Of a stretch of DNA of 64,000 nt, positions 53,433-61,984 are shown in pieces. This stretch comes from Halalkalicoccus tibetensis (GTDB taxonomy: Archaea > Halobacteriota > Halobacteria > Halobacteriales > Halalkalicoccaceae), in contig NZ_JBBMXV010000001.1 in assembly GCF_037996645.1 (NCBI RefSeq), positions 605,917 through 669,916 of the forward strand, in the 5' to 3' direction. The notes below the pieces were generated by a model. That model did not search any database and was not told the origin of the DNA. It saw only the letters and a list, made by a program, of their open reading frames with translations. Made by a program: the position numbers and the translations under genes. Position 1 is the first letter of the stretch, and every line of letters begins with the position of its first letter.

Positions 53433-53535
53433 AGTTGCGATTATCATTTATTTTTGTCTAATTTGAAGAATGTTTCTGATACGTACACTCCGATGATCGA
53501 AGGGAAAATCCGTCGGGTGGGGAGAGCGCGTTCGG

Positions 53536-53736
53536 TTACGGGACCGTCACGCCGTGGCGCGAGAGATAGCCGTTGACGTCCTTGATCTCGACGGGACTGC
53601 CGATGATCCGGACTATCTCGCATTCGTCGAACACCGTCACGGAGAAGTTCGCCTCGAGGTCGCCCCTGATCCCGTCGAGCGCGGACGGCGGGACGATTAT
53701 CTGGGTGCTGTCTCGAAGCCGTGACGGATCTGGCAT
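53536..53736 (-). CDS. VNG_1110C-type small protein
   Basis: A 66-residue protein, MPDPSRLRDSTQIIVPPSAL at the start and VRIIGSPVEIKDVNGYLSRHGV at the end. From memory it matches small haloarchaeal proteins of the VNG_1110C type, usually next to the Drg GTPase gene, as here. No function is known. Confidence 0.7.
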   Translation of the reverse strand: MPDPSRLRDSTQIIVPPSALDGIRGDLEANFSVTVFDECEIVRIIGSPVEIKDVNGYLSRHGVTVP

Positions 53737-53834
53737 CGTATATAATTAGCCATACATCCGTGCGATATGAAGGTATCGAAGTCGGGTCCGGTAAACGGAA
53801 AGGGTTTTTCGCTCGAAGCGGCCAGTAGGAGACG

Positions 53835-54944
53835 ATGGGACTGGAAGAGGAGATCGAGGAGATCGAGGAAGAGATCTCCTCGACGCCGTACAACAAGTCG
53901 ACCGAGGCCCACATCGGTCGCTTGAAGGCGAAACTCGCCGACAAGAAGGAGAAACTCGAGAACCAGTCCTCCGCCGGCGGTGGCAGCGGCTACGCCGTCG
54001 AGAAGACCGGCGACGCGACCGTTGCCCTGGTGGGCTTTCCCAGCGTCGGCAAGTCGACGCTGCTGAACGCCCTGACCAACGCCGAGAGCGAGGTCGGCTC
54101 CTACGAGTTCACGACCCTCGACGTCAACCCCGGCATGCTGCAGTACCGCGGCGCGAACATCCAGATCATGGACGTGCCGGGGCTGATCGAGGGCGCCGCG
54201 AGCGGCCGCGGGGGCGGCCAGGAGGTCCTCTCGGTCGTGCGCGCGGCCGACCTCGTCGTCTACGTCCTCTCGGTGTTCGAGATCGACCAGTACGAGCGCC
54301 TGAGCGAGGAGCTCTACAAGAACAAGGTCCGCCTCGATACCGAGCCGCCGAGCCTCTCGGTGATCAAGAAGGGGCGGGGCGGGATCCGCGTCACCGCAAG
54401 CGAGGACCCGGGGCTCCCCGAGGACGTGATCAAGGAGGTACTGCGCGAGCACGGCTACGTCAACGCCAACGTGACCGTGCGCGAGGAGCTCGACGTCGAC
54501 CGGCTGATCGACTCGATCATGGAGAACCGGGTGTACCTCCCCTCGATCGTCACGGTCAACAAGGCCGACCTGATCGACCGCGACTACCTCGAGACCGTCA
54601 ACGAGGACCTCCGATCCCACGGGCTCGACCCCGAGGAGGTGACGTTCATCTCCGCCGAGAAGGAGAAGGGCCTCGACGGCCTCAAGGAGCGCATCTGGCG
54701 GACTCTCGGGCTGATGCGGATCTACATGGACAAGCCCGGCCGCGGCGTCGACTACGAGGAGCCGTTGATCCTCAAGAAGGGCAGCGACATCGAGGACGCA
54801 ATGGAGAAACTCGGCGGGGAGTTCGAGGAGCGCTTCCGCTTCGCGCGGGTTTCGGGCCCGAGCGCGAAACACGACGAACAGCAGGTCGGCACCGACCACG
54901 AGCTCGCCGACGAGGACGTCGTGAAGTTCATCCTCCGGCGGTAG
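53835..54944 (+). CDS. drg: Drg-type Obg family GTPase
   Basis: A 369-residue GTPase. An N-terminal helix-turn-helix region (1-55) is followed by G1 GFPSVGKSTLLN (about 68-79), G3 DVPGLIEGAASGRGGG, and G4 NKADL (about 239). The C-terminal TGS domain contains MRIYMDKPGRGVDYEEPLILKKGSDIEDAMEKL. Drg proteins bind ribosomes. AGGAG five bases before the ATG suggests a Shine-Dalgarno start. Confidence 0.95.
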   Translation: MGLEEEIEEIEEEISSTPYNKSTEAHIGRLKAKLADKKEKLENQSSAGGGSGYAVEKTGDATVALVGFPSVGKSTLLNALTNAESEVGSYEFTTLDVNPGMLQYRGANIQIMDVPGLIEGAASGRGGGQEVLSVVRAADLVVYVLSVFEIDQYERLSEELYKNKVRLDTEPPSLSVIKKGRGGIRVTASEDPGLPEDVIKEVLREHGYVNANVTVREELDVDRLIDSIMENRVYLPSIVTVNKADLIDRDYLETVNEDLRSHGLDPEEVTFISAEKEKGLDGLKERIWRTLGLMRIYMDKPGRGVDYEEPLILKKGSDIEDAMEKLGGEFEERFRFARVSGPSAKHDEQQVGTDHELADEDVVKFILRR

Positions 54945-54998
54945 CCCTCGGAGGGGCTGGGTGGGGTTTTTTACCGGCCTTCGTCGAACGTTCCGGGC

Positions 54999-56678
54999 AT
55001 GTCAGAGTTCGGCGCGGTGTCGCTGATCCCGCCGCTGCTGGCGATCGTGCTCGCGATCGCGAGCCGGCGGCCGATCCCGGCGCTGTTCCTGGGGGTCTGG
55101 TCAGGGGGGTTCATCTACGTCTTCGCCGATAGCGTCGGCTACGCGGCGTCCGCCACCGGCGGGGTTCCCGGCCTCGACGAGCTGCTCGCCGTCCTCATCG
55201 CCGTCTTCTGGGGCTTCACGCAGGCGGTTCAGTGGCTCGTCGAGTCGATCGGCGACGACACGTTCCACGCCCAGATCCTGCTCTTTACCATCCTGTTGGG
55301 CTCGGGCGTCGCGCTGATCTGGCAGCTGGGCGGCTCGCTCGCGGTCAGGCGGGCCGTCGCCGACCGCCTCGATACCCAGCGGAAGGTCGGGATCACGGCG
55401 TGGGCGCTCGGGCTATTGATGTTCTTCGACGACTACGCCAACACCGCGATCGTCGGCAGCGTGATGAAGGACCTCTCGGACCAGCTGCGGATCTCCCGCG
55501 AGAAGCTCTCCTACATCGTCGACTCGACGGCCGCCCCCATCGCGACGCTCGGGCTCTCGAACTGGGTCGCCTTCCAGATCGGCATGGTTCAGGAGGGCTA
55601 CGAGATCGCCGGCATCGCCGACGAGGCCCCCTCCGCGTTCGCGACCTACGTCGGGTCGATCCCCTACAACGTCTACTCGATCTTCGCGATCGTCATGGTC
55701 GCGCTGATCGTCCTCACCCGTCGGGACTTCGGCGAGATGCTCGCGGCCGAGCACCGCTCGGTCCGCACGGGACAGGTCAACCGCGAGGGCGCGACCCCGA
55801 TGCAGGCCATCGAGAACGAGCTCGGCGAGCCGAGCGCCGACGACCCGATGCTGCGGAGCTTCGCCATCCCCGTTATCGCGCTGGTCGTCGCCGCGATCGC
55901 CGGCGCGCTGATCACGGGCTACGCGCCCGGCGCGGACGCCATCGACGTGCTCGACGAGGCCGACTGGGGTGCGGCGCTGCTGTGGGGGGCGTTCGCGATG
56001 GTCTTCTCGGCGCTCGCGGTCGGCTTCTACTACCGGATCTTCTCGCTCGAGACCGGGATCGGGGGCGTCATCGACGGCTTCTCGATCATGCTCACCGCCG
56101 TGACGATCCTCGTGCTCGCGTGGGCGATCAGCACGGCCGCCGAGGTGCTCGAAACCGGCGTCTACGTCGCGGGGGTCGCGGAAGGCGTCGTCTCGCCCGA
56201 ACTGCTGCCGATCGTCGTGCTGTTCACCGCGGCGTTCATCGCGTTCTCGATGGGCTCGTCGTGGGCGACCATGGGCGTGCTCACGCCGATCGCGATCTCG
56301 GTCGTCTGGGAGCTCACCGGGAGCTTCGAGCTGATGCCCGTGATCGTCGGCGCGGTGTTCTCGGGGGCGATCTTCGGCGACCACACCTCGCCCATCTCGG
56401 ATACGACGGTCCTCTCCGCGACCTTCACCGGCGCGGACCTGATCGACCACGTCCGCACCCAGATGTACTACGCCGGCACCGTCGTCGTCGTCGCGACGGC
56501 CTGTTATCTCCTCTACGGCTACCTCGGGCTCCCGCCGCTGGTCTTCCTCCCGATCGGATTGGTCCTGCTGGTGGGACTCGTCTACGGGCTCTCCGAGCTC
56601 GACTCGCGCCGCCAGGGGCTCGCGCCGAAGGCGGTCACCGCCGAGCGCGAGGACGCCGATCCCGGCCGGGCGGAGTAG
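54999..56678 (+). CDS. NhaC-family Na+/H+ antiporter
   Basis: A 559-residue membrane protein with about twelve hydrophobic segments. MFFDDYANTAIVGSVMKDLSDQLRISREKLSYIVDSTAAPIATL and FGDHTSPISDTTVLSATFTGADLIDHVRTQ are NhaC signatures with buried Asp residues. It exports sodium for protons, relevant to a salt-in organism. TTTTTTACC about 25 bases before the ATG may be its TATA box. Confidence 0.9.
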   Translation: MSEFGAVSLIPPLLAIVLAIASRRPIPALFLGVWSGGFIYVFADSVGYAASATGGVPGLDELLAVLIAVFWGFTQAVQWLVESIGDDTFHAQILLFTILLGSGVALIWQLGGSLAVRRAVADRLDTQRKVGITAWALGLLMFFDDYANTAIVGSVMKDLSDQLRISREKLSYIVDSTAAPIATLGLSNWVAFQIGMVQEGYEIAGIADEAPSAFATYVGSIPYNVYSIFAIVMVALIVLTRRDFGEMLAAEHRSVRTGQVNREGATPMQAIENELGEPSADDPMLRSFAIPVIALVVAAIAGALITGYAPGADAIDVLDEADWGAALLWGAFAMVFSALAVGFYYRIFSLETGIGGVIDGFSIMLTAVTILVLAWAISTAAEVLETGVYVAGVAEGVVSPELLPIVVLFTAAFIAFSMGSSWATMGVLTPIAISVVWELTGSFELMPVIVGAVFSGAIFGDHTSPISDTTVLSATFTGADLIDHVRTQMYYAGTVVVVATACYLLYGYLGLPPLVFLPIGLVLLVGLVYGLSELDSRRQGLAPKAVTAEREDADPGRAE

Positions 56679-56738
56679 GTCGACGGAAGCGACCGACACG
56701 ACCGGGAGGCCTATGCTACTCGAACGGGAACGCCCGGT

Positions 56739-57461
56739 ATGTCCCGTGGCGTCGGCGAGTTCGAGGTGATCCAGGGTGCGATCCCCGATCCGTTCGCGAT
56801 CCTCGTCGCGCTCGTCACCCAGCTCGGCGATATCTGGTTCGTCTCGCTCCTTCTGGTGGTGTTGTTCGTCCGTTCCGACCGCGTCGGGCGCGACCGGATC
56901 GCGATCGTCGGCGGGTTCGTGATCGGCGCGATCGGGCTCGTCTTCGCCGCGAAATACCTGTTCGCGCTGCCCCGGCCCGACCAGCCGCTGATCGCCCTTA
57001 GCGCACTGCCGCCGTCCCTCCAGCCCGTCTACGAGCTGACGGGCTACGCGAGCGGCTACGGCTTTCCCAGCGGACACGCGGTCGTCTCGACCGTGACGTA
57101 TCTCGCGCTCGCCGAAACGCTCCCGGTGAGCACCCGACGGCGTCGGTACGCCGGTGCGGCGGCGGTGATCACGGTCGTCTGTTTCGCGCGCGTCGCGCTC
57201 GGACTGCACTACCTCGTCGACGTGGTCGCCGGGGCCGCACTCGGCGCTGCCTTCCTGTTCGTCGCCTTTCGACTGGTGGCGCGCTATCGATCGGCCGAGC
57301 GGCGACGAACCGTCGCGCTGGGGCTGGGCGTGACACTCGCGGGGATGAGCGTCCTCGTGAGCGGCGCCCATTACGAGCCGCTCGTGCTGCTCGTCGCCGC
57401 GAGCGGTGTGTTCGGGCTCTCGTACGTCTTCGACGAACGTCGCGCGACGCCCACGCGGTAG
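56739..57461 (+). CDS. PAP2-family membrane phosphatase
   Basis: A 240-residue protein with six hydrophobic segments. The acid-phosphatase motifs are KYLFALPRP (about 67), GYGFPSGHAV (about 103-112) and RVALGLHYLVDVVAG (about 147-161), all catalytic residues present. It probably hydrolyses lipid phosphates or pyrophosphates on the outer face. UppP, an unrelated lipid phosphatase, is nearby. Confidence 0.9.
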   Translation: MSRGVGEFEVIQGAIPDPFAILVALVTQLGDIWFVSLLLVVLFVRSDRVGRDRIAIVGGFVIGAIGLVFAAKYLFALPRPDQPLIALSALPPSLQPVYELTGYASGYGFPSGHAVVSTVTYLALAETLPVSTRRRRYAGAAAVITVVCFARVALGLHYLVDVVAGAALGAAFLFVAFRLVARYRSAERRRTVALGLGVTLAGMSVLVSGAHYEPLVLLVAASGVFGLSYVFDERRATPTR

Positions 57462-57532
57462 CCAGCCCCCGACAGGCGGCAACGCCGTCGCCTCTCGGTA
57501 CTGTTTTGCCCCCGGACGGCGATGACCTCCCC

Positions 57533-58330
57533 ATGGGAGCGACGCTCGACCACGTCATGATGCGCGTCTCGGACCTGGAGGAATCGCTCGAGTGGTACGG
57601 CGAGCACCTGGGCTACGAGGAGAAGGACCGCTGGGAGGCCGACTCCTTCACCAACGTCTACCTCGGCCCCGAGGAGCTCGGCGAGGAGGGCGCGATGCTC
57701 GAACTCACCCACAACCACGACGGCGGGCCCGACGAGATGGGCGACGCCTGGGGCCACATCGCCGTGCGGGTCCCCGACGGCGAGCTCGAGGAGCACTACC
57801 AGCAGCTGATGGACGAGGGCGTCGAGGACTACCGGGACCCGGAGTCCTGTGGCGGGCGCTACGCCTTCGTGAAGGACCCCGACGGCCACGAGATCGAGAT
57901 CGTCAAGCGCGACCCCGAGCAGGGGGCGACCTGGTCGATCGACCACACGATGATCCGCGTCGAGGACGCCGACGAGGCGCTGGGCTGGTACACCCGGAAG
58001 TTCGAGTACGAACACACCGGGCGCTGGGAGGCCGACTCCTTCGCGAACTACTTCATGAAGCCCGAGGGGGCTAGTGATGAAGCGATGGCGCTCGAACTCA
58101 CCTACAACTACGGCGACAACACCTACGATCTCGGCGATGCGTGGGGCCATCTCTGTGTGCGCGCCGACGACCTGAACGAGTTCTGGGACGACCTGATGAC
58201 GCGGGGCGCCCCGGACTACCGCGACCCCGAGTCCTGTGACAACGAGTACGCGTTCACGACGGACATGGACGACCACGAGATCGAGATCATCGAGCGCGAC
58301 CCGAACAGCGACTCGCTGTTTCCCGAATAA
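57533..58330 (+). CDS. Double glyoxalase/VOC-domain protein
   Basis: A 265-residue protein of two tandem VOC domains (about 1-128 and 135-265). Each has the pattern LDHVMMRVSDLEESLEWYGEHLG or IDHTMIRVEDADEALGWYTRKF, a GDAWGH(I/L) strand, and a final HEIEI(V/I) strand, giving the His/Glu metal ligands of glyoxalase I. The product may detoxify methylglyoxal or act as a dioxygenase-like enzyme. I start at MGATLDH; nine upstream codons are not family-like. A short copy of its 3' end lies 215 bases downstream. Confidence 0.88.
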   Translation: MGATLDHVMMRVSDLEESLEWYGEHLGYEEKDRWEADSFTNVYLGPEELGEEGAMLELTHNHDGGPDEMGDAWGHIAVRVPDGELEEHYQQLMDEGVEDYRDPESCGGRYAFVKDPDGHEIEIVKRDPEQGATWSIDHTMIRVEDADEALGWYTRKFEYEHTGRWEADSFANYFMKPEGASDEAMALELTYNYGDNTYDLGDAWGHLCVRADDLNEFWDDLMTRGAPDYRDPESCDNEYAFTTDMDDHEIEIIERDPNSDSLFPE

Positions 58331-58331
58331 C

Positions 58332-58351
58332 CCGCTGCACTGCGGTTTTTT
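58332..58351 (+). terminator. Hairpin and T-run after the VOC gene
   Basis: CCGC-TGCACT-GCGG is followed by TTTTTT, directly after the stop codon. This looks like a simple transcription terminator. Confidence 0.55.
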
Positions 58352-58353
58352 GT

Positions 58354-58507
58354 CGCCAGAAACCGGAGGTTCTGGCTGCTAACCAGAACGCGAAGCGTTC
58401 CGGTGATGTGGTCAGAGCTTCGCTCTGACCGCCTGCCGTACGTAGTCCGGCAATGTGGCTGGAAGCCACTGGCTTCCAGCTACTAATCGGACAGTTTCCT
58501 GTCCGAT
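58354..58507 (+). repeat. Hairpin cluster C
   Basis: Six stems follow at short spacing: 58354-58375 (GCCAGAA..., one bulge, loop GGA), 58383-58402 (loop GAA), 58410-58430 (9 bp, loop TTC), 58434-58452 (loop GTA, one mismatch), 58458-58480 (10 bp, loop ACT) and 58486-58507 (9 bp, loop TTTC). Spacers are four to seven bases such as TGCTAA and TGATG. It does not share the linkers of arrays A and B, but it has the same style of stems with three-base loops behind a stop codon. Confidence 0.75.
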
Positions 58508-58544
58508 GATGGAGGAGGTTTTTGCGTGAGCGAGTGGCGAAGCC

Positions 58545-58622
58545 ATGAGTGAACGGAAAACGGTCTGGGATATGGAGATCATCGAGCAAGATCCGAATGC
58601 AGAGTCGCCGTTTCCGAAATAG
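58545..58622 (+). pseudogene. Remnant copy of the VOC gene 3' end
   Basis: The last 16 codons, MEIIEQDPNAESPFPK and TAG, mirror the end of the VOC protein, IEIIERDPNSDSLFPE. The in-frame ATG at 58545 gives a 25-codon frame. The nucleotide sequences are similar but diverged, so it is an old duplicate or the remains of a deleted second paralogue, now surrounded by hairpins. Confidence 0.65.
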
Positions 58623-58635
58623 AAAACGTTGCGGA

Positions 58636-58706
58636 CCGGCGCGGCGGAGCCGCGCCGGGGTTTTTGGAGGAGATTTTTGCTCCGAGCGGGTCGCTACGCG
58701 ACCCCG
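58636..58706 (+). terminator. Two hairpins with T/A runs before uppP
   Basis: CCGGCGCGGC-GGA-GCCGCGCCGG (58636-58658) is followed by GGTTTTTGG. GGGTCGC-TAC-GCGACCC (58687-58704), framed by CTCC/GGAG, is followed by AAAAA. The first looks like a terminator for the upstream unit. Both use three-base loops. Confidence 0.5.
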
Positions 58707-58753
58707 AGGAGTAAAAAGGTCCGTAGGAAAGGTCCACGTCGAAACGCCACCCC

Positions 58754-58760
58754 TTTTATC
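58754..58760 (+). promoter_or_regulatory. TATA box of uppP
   Basis: TTTTATC lies 23-29 bases before the GTG at 58783, fitting a leaderless mRNA. Confidence 0.45.
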
Positions 58761-58782
58761 GCGCCGGGAGTTCCGACGGGTA

Positions 58783-59601
58783 GTGACGCTTCGCGAGATC
58801 CTCGTGGCCATCGCCGCCGGCGTCGTCCAGGGGTTAGTCGAGTGGCTGCCGATCTCGAGCTCGGGCAACCTCTCGCTGTTCCTCACGGCGCTCGGGACCT
58901 CCCCCGACATCGCCGTCCAGCTCGCGCTGTTCCTCCAGATGGGGACGACCCTCTCGGCGGCGGTCTACTACCGCGACACCATCTCCGACGCCGTCAACGC
59001 CGCGCCCGGCTGGCGACCCCGAACCGCGTTCGAGGAGACCAACGCCGAGACCTCGTTCGTCCTCGTGGCGACCGCGATGACCGGGCTCGTCGGGATCCCG
59101 ATCTACCTCCTGCTGATCGACTTCGCGAGCGAGCTCACCGGCGGGGCGTTCGTCGCGCTGATCGGCGCCCTCCTCGTTCTGACCGGGCTGGTCGAACGTG
59201 CCTCCGAGGACGTCTCGCTCGGCGAGCGCGGCACCCCGTCGCTGCTCGACGCCGTCATCGTCGGCGCGTTCCAGGGCGTGACGGTCCTGCCGGGCGTCTC
59301 CCGGTCGGGCACCACCGCGAGCGTGCTGCTCTTCCGGGGCTACGAGGGACCGGCCTCCTTCCGGCTCTCCTTTCTCCTCTCGATTCCCGCCGGGATCGGC
59401 GCGGGCGTGCTGATCACCCTCGACGACGGCCTGCCGACCACGGGCCTGGAGGCGGTCATCGCGCTGGTCGTCAGCGCGATCGTCGGCTACGCGATGATCG
59501 ACGCGATCATGCGGGTAGTTCACAAGGTCGACTTCTGGGTCGTCTGTGTCGCCCTCGGCGGGCTGGCGGTCGTCGGCGGCGGGCTAACGATGGTCATCTG
59601 A
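58783..59601 (+). CDS. uppP: Undecaprenyl-diphosphatase-like UppP/BacA
   Basis: A 272-residue integral membrane enzyme. VVQGLVEWLPISSSGNLSLF (about 16-35) and VTVLPGVSRSGTTASVLLF are the two conserved motifs with the catalytic Glu, Ser and Arg residues. In archaea it probably recycles dolichyl or other polyprenyl diphosphates for glycosylation. The GTG start gives VTLREILVAIAAG, the expected beginning. It overlaps the convergent VanZ gene by 18 bases. Confidence 0.92.
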   Translation: MTLREILVAIAAGVVQGLVEWLPISSSGNLSLFLTALGTSPDIAVQLALFLQMGTTLSAAVYYRDTISDAVNAAPGWRPRTAFEETNAETSFVLVATAMTGLVGIPIYLLLIDFASELTGGAFVALIGALLVLTGLVERASEDVSLGERGTPSLLDAVIVGAFQGVTVLPGVSRSGTTASVLLFRGYEGPASFRLSFLLSIPAGIGAGVLITLDDGLPTTGLEAVIALVVSAIVGYAMIDAIMRVVHKVDFWVVCVALGGLAVVGGGLTMVI

Positions 59602-59973
59602 TTCCTGATCCGAGCCCGAGAGCGCGAGCGCACAGAGTAGGGCGACCGCGCCGAGGGCCGCTCCGCCCACGTTGACGAGCATATCGAGGTAGCTGAACGT
59701 GCGATAGGGGATCGGGTACTGGACGCATTCGATCAGCGCGCCGTAGGCACCCGCACCGCCAGTCCCCGCGACGAGCGCGCGGGCGCGATTCCCGGGGGCG
59801 AGCAGCGCGTAACCGATCGCGGCCGCGAGGGCGGCGTAGCCGACGACGTGGAACAGGCCGCTGGTCGGGATCCCGCCGCCGTCCTCGGGGACCGAGCCCG
59901 GGATCGGGATCACGGAAGCGACGAGTATCGCGCCCGCGAGCAGCGCGACGGGCATCCAGCGGGAGGTCCTCAT
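59584..59973 (-). CDS. VanZ-like family membrane protein
   Basis: A 129-residue protein with four hydrophobic segments. ILVASVIPIPGSVPEDGGGIPTSGLFHVVGYAALAAAIGYALL and YGALIECVQYPIPYRTFSYLDMLVNVGGAALG follow the VanZ pattern (H and E/Q residues in the membrane, FSYLDMLVN). Its ATG overlaps the dphB stop by four bases. Function unknown. Confidence 0.85.
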   Translation of the reverse strand: MRTSRWMPVALLAGAILVASVIPIPGSVPEDGGGIPTSGLFHVVGYAALAAAIGYALLAPGNRARALVAGTGGAGAYGALIECVQYPIPYRTFSYLDMLVNVGGAALGAVALLCALALSGSDQESDDHR

Positions 59974-60743
59974 TCGAGCGGCGCGAGCTCCGGGGGCGCG
60001 CCCGCGAACGCCCGCAGCGCCTCGCTCTCGATGTGGTGGAGCTCGCCCGGCACGACCAGCAGGTGCAGCGGGCCGCCGAACTCGCGGTCCGCGAGCTCCG
60101 AGAGCGCGTCGGCCGCGACGACGGGGTCGGGACTGCCGGCACGACAGACCGCGACCGCGAGCGTCTCGGGGTACGCCTCCGAGAGCAGGTCGGCGGCGAC
60201 GTCGGCGGTCATGTAGTCGCCGCGTTCCTGTTTTATATCGAGGTAGACGAGCGTATGCAGGCCCCGCTCGCGGTTGTCGTCGATCGTGTTCGTGACGCTC
60301 GCGGGCAGGCCCTCGGCGCCGTGGGCGTAGGGGAACGGCAGGGTCGTGGCGGGTCCGAAGCGGTAGTTCTGCAGGCCGGTCAGCGAGCTCGCGGCGGCCT
60401 CGGCGGTCGTGCCGTGGATGATCCGCGTCTCGATTCCCCGGTCGGCGGCCCGGAGCCGCAGATCGACGTGTGTCGTCGAGACCATCGGGTCGCCCACCAC
60501 CAGGAAGGCGACGTCTTCGCCTTCGGCGGCCGCAAGCATCTCCTCGGGGTGCTGCTCGACGCCCGCCCGGTCGCGGAGCTCGATCCCGGTGCCGTGTTCG
60601 GCTTCGAGGCTCTCGACGTCCGTGCCGATCAGCCGGCTGGTGTACTGTTCCATGAAGGCGCGGTCCGCTCTTTGAAGGGCGTCGCGGCCCTCGACGGTGA
60701 TCGATCGTTCGTCGTAGAGGCCGAGGCCGACGAAGGTGAGCAT
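59970..60743 (-). CDS. dphB: Diphthine synthase
   Basis: A 257-residue methyltransferase that trimethylates the 3-amino-3-carboxypropyl-His of EF-2 on the way to diphthamide. MLTFVGLGLYDERSITVEGRDAL, FLVVGDPMVSTTHVDLRLRA and NYRFGPATTLPFPY are strong signatures of the Dph5 family. The length is normal. It leads the two-gene unit with VanZ. Confidence 0.95.
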   Translation of the reverse strand: MLTFVGLGLYDERSITVEGRDALQRADRAFMEQYTSRLIGTDVESLEAEHGTGIELRDRAGVEQHPEEMLAAAEGEDVAFLVVGDPMVSTTHVDLRLRAADRGIETRIIHGTTAEAAASSLTGLQNYRFGPATTLPFPYAHGAEGLPASVTNTIDDNRERGLHTLVYLDIKQERGDYMTADVAADLLSEAYPETLAVAVCRAGSPDPVVAADALSELADREFGGPLHLLVVPGELHHIESEALRAFAGAPPELAPLE

Positions 60744-60826
60744 ACCCGGGGTCGGTGGGCCGGCGGGTTAAACGGCGCGTTCGGCCGAAGCGCCAACGGT
60801 AAATCGGCCGGCCGACAGGCTCCGGT

Positions 60827-61864
60827 ATGGAGGTTCCGTGCGTCCGGGTCCCGCGGGCGGAGGGCGAGGCGACCCGCCGCGAGCTGGCCGAGGCCGACCT
60901 GATCGCCGACGACCGCGAGATCACTGTGGAGAACGGCTGGCTCTATATTCCTGTCGTCGATCCCGACCGGGTCGCGCCAGGCTACGACCTGGTCGATCGC
61001 GACGCCCCGGAACGCGAGACCCAGACGACGCCCGCGGACCTGCTCGGCTTCGACCCCTCCTACGAGCGCCTCGGCGACGTCGTCCTGCTCGACGAGGACG
61101 ACCCAGAGCGCGCCGACCGGATCGCCCGCGCGATCGTCGAATCGGACCTGCCGGTCGAGACGGTGCTGAACAAGGCCTCGAAGGTGAAGGGCGAGACGCG
61201 CGTGCGCGACTGGGAGCTGCTCGCGGGCGAGGGCACCGAGACCGTCCACCGCGAGTACGGCTTCGAGTACGCGCTGGACCTCGCGGACGTGTACTTCTCG
61301 CCGCGCCTCGCCACCGAGCGCCACCGAGTGACCGAACAGGTAGGGGAAGGCGAGCGGGTCTTCGACATGTTCGCCGGCGTGGGTCCGTTCGCCATCCCCG
61401 CGGCGGCCCGCGGCGCGGAGGCCGTCGGCGCCGACGTCAACGAGCGCGCGATCGAGTATCTCCGCGAGAACGCCGAGCGAAACGGCGTCACGGACCGGGT
61501 GACGGCGATCCACGGTGACGTCAGGGAGGTAGTCACGGGCGCGTCGGACGGCCGGCGTTCGTCGGACGACGGGGAGGTCACCACCGACTACGAGGGGTGG
61601 GCCGACCGGATCGTGATGAACCTCCCCCACAGCGCCGACGAGTTCCTCGCTACCGCCGTCTCGCTGGCCGGCGAGGAGTGCGTGTTCCACTACTACGACA
61701 TCCAGCACGAGGACGACCCGTTCGGACCGGGCGAGCGGGCGATCCGCGGGGCCGCCTCGGAGGCGGGGTACGAGGTGGAGGTCGAGACGCGCCACGTCGT
61801 GCGCTCGTACGCGCCCCACGAGTTGAACGTCTGTCTCGACGTTCGCCTCACCCGGCCGGCGTGA
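60827..61864 (+). CDS. trm5: tRNA (guanine37-N1)-methyltransferase Trm5
   Basis: A 345-residue enzyme. SKVKGETRVRDWELLAGE and REYGFEYALDLADVYFSPRLATERHRV are archaeal Trm5 blocks, FDMFAGVGPFAIPAA is the SAM loop, and MNLPHSADEFL the catalytic NLPxxS-type motif. It adds the m1G next to the anticodon that prevents frameshifting. Divergent from dphB and upstream of tRNA-Thr, though the two need not be linked. Confidence 0.93.
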   Translation: MEVPCVRVPRAEGEATRRELAEADLIADDREITVENGWLYIPVVDPDRVAPGYDLVDRDAPERETQTTPADLLGFDPSYERLGDVVLLDEDDPERADRIARAIVESDLPVETVLNKASKVKGETRVRDWELLAGEGTETVHREYGFEYALDLADVYFSPRLATERHRVTEQVGEGERVFDMFAGVGPFAIPAAARGAEAVGADVNERAIEYLRENAERNGVTDRVTAIHGDVREVVTGASDGRRSSDDGEVTTDYEGWADRIVMNLPHSADEFLATAVSLAGEECVFHYYDIQHEDDPFGPGERAIRGAASEAGYEVEVETRHVVRSYAPHELNVCLDVRLTRPA

Positions 61865-61911
61865 TTCACAACGCTTATCCCGGTATTGGCGTCTACGTAT
61901 GGATACGACGT

Positions 61912-61984
61912 GCCGGTGTAGCTCAGCTGGCAGAGCGATTCCTTCGTAAGGAATAGGCCAAGGGTTCAAATCCCTTCACCGGCT
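61912..61984 (+). tRNA. tRNA-Thr(CGT)
   Basis: Acceptor arms GCCGGTG (61912-61918) and CACCGGC (61977-61983) pair, with T as discriminator. The anticodon arm is ATTCC-TTCGTAA-GGAAT, giving CGT for the ACG codon. D arm GCTCAGCTGGCAGAGC and T arm are standard, and there is no intron. Confidence 0.95.

Noticed and set aside
55413-57482. 689-codon minus-strand frame
   Set aside because: Antisense to NhaC and the PAP2 phosphatase, low-complexity composition, no motif.
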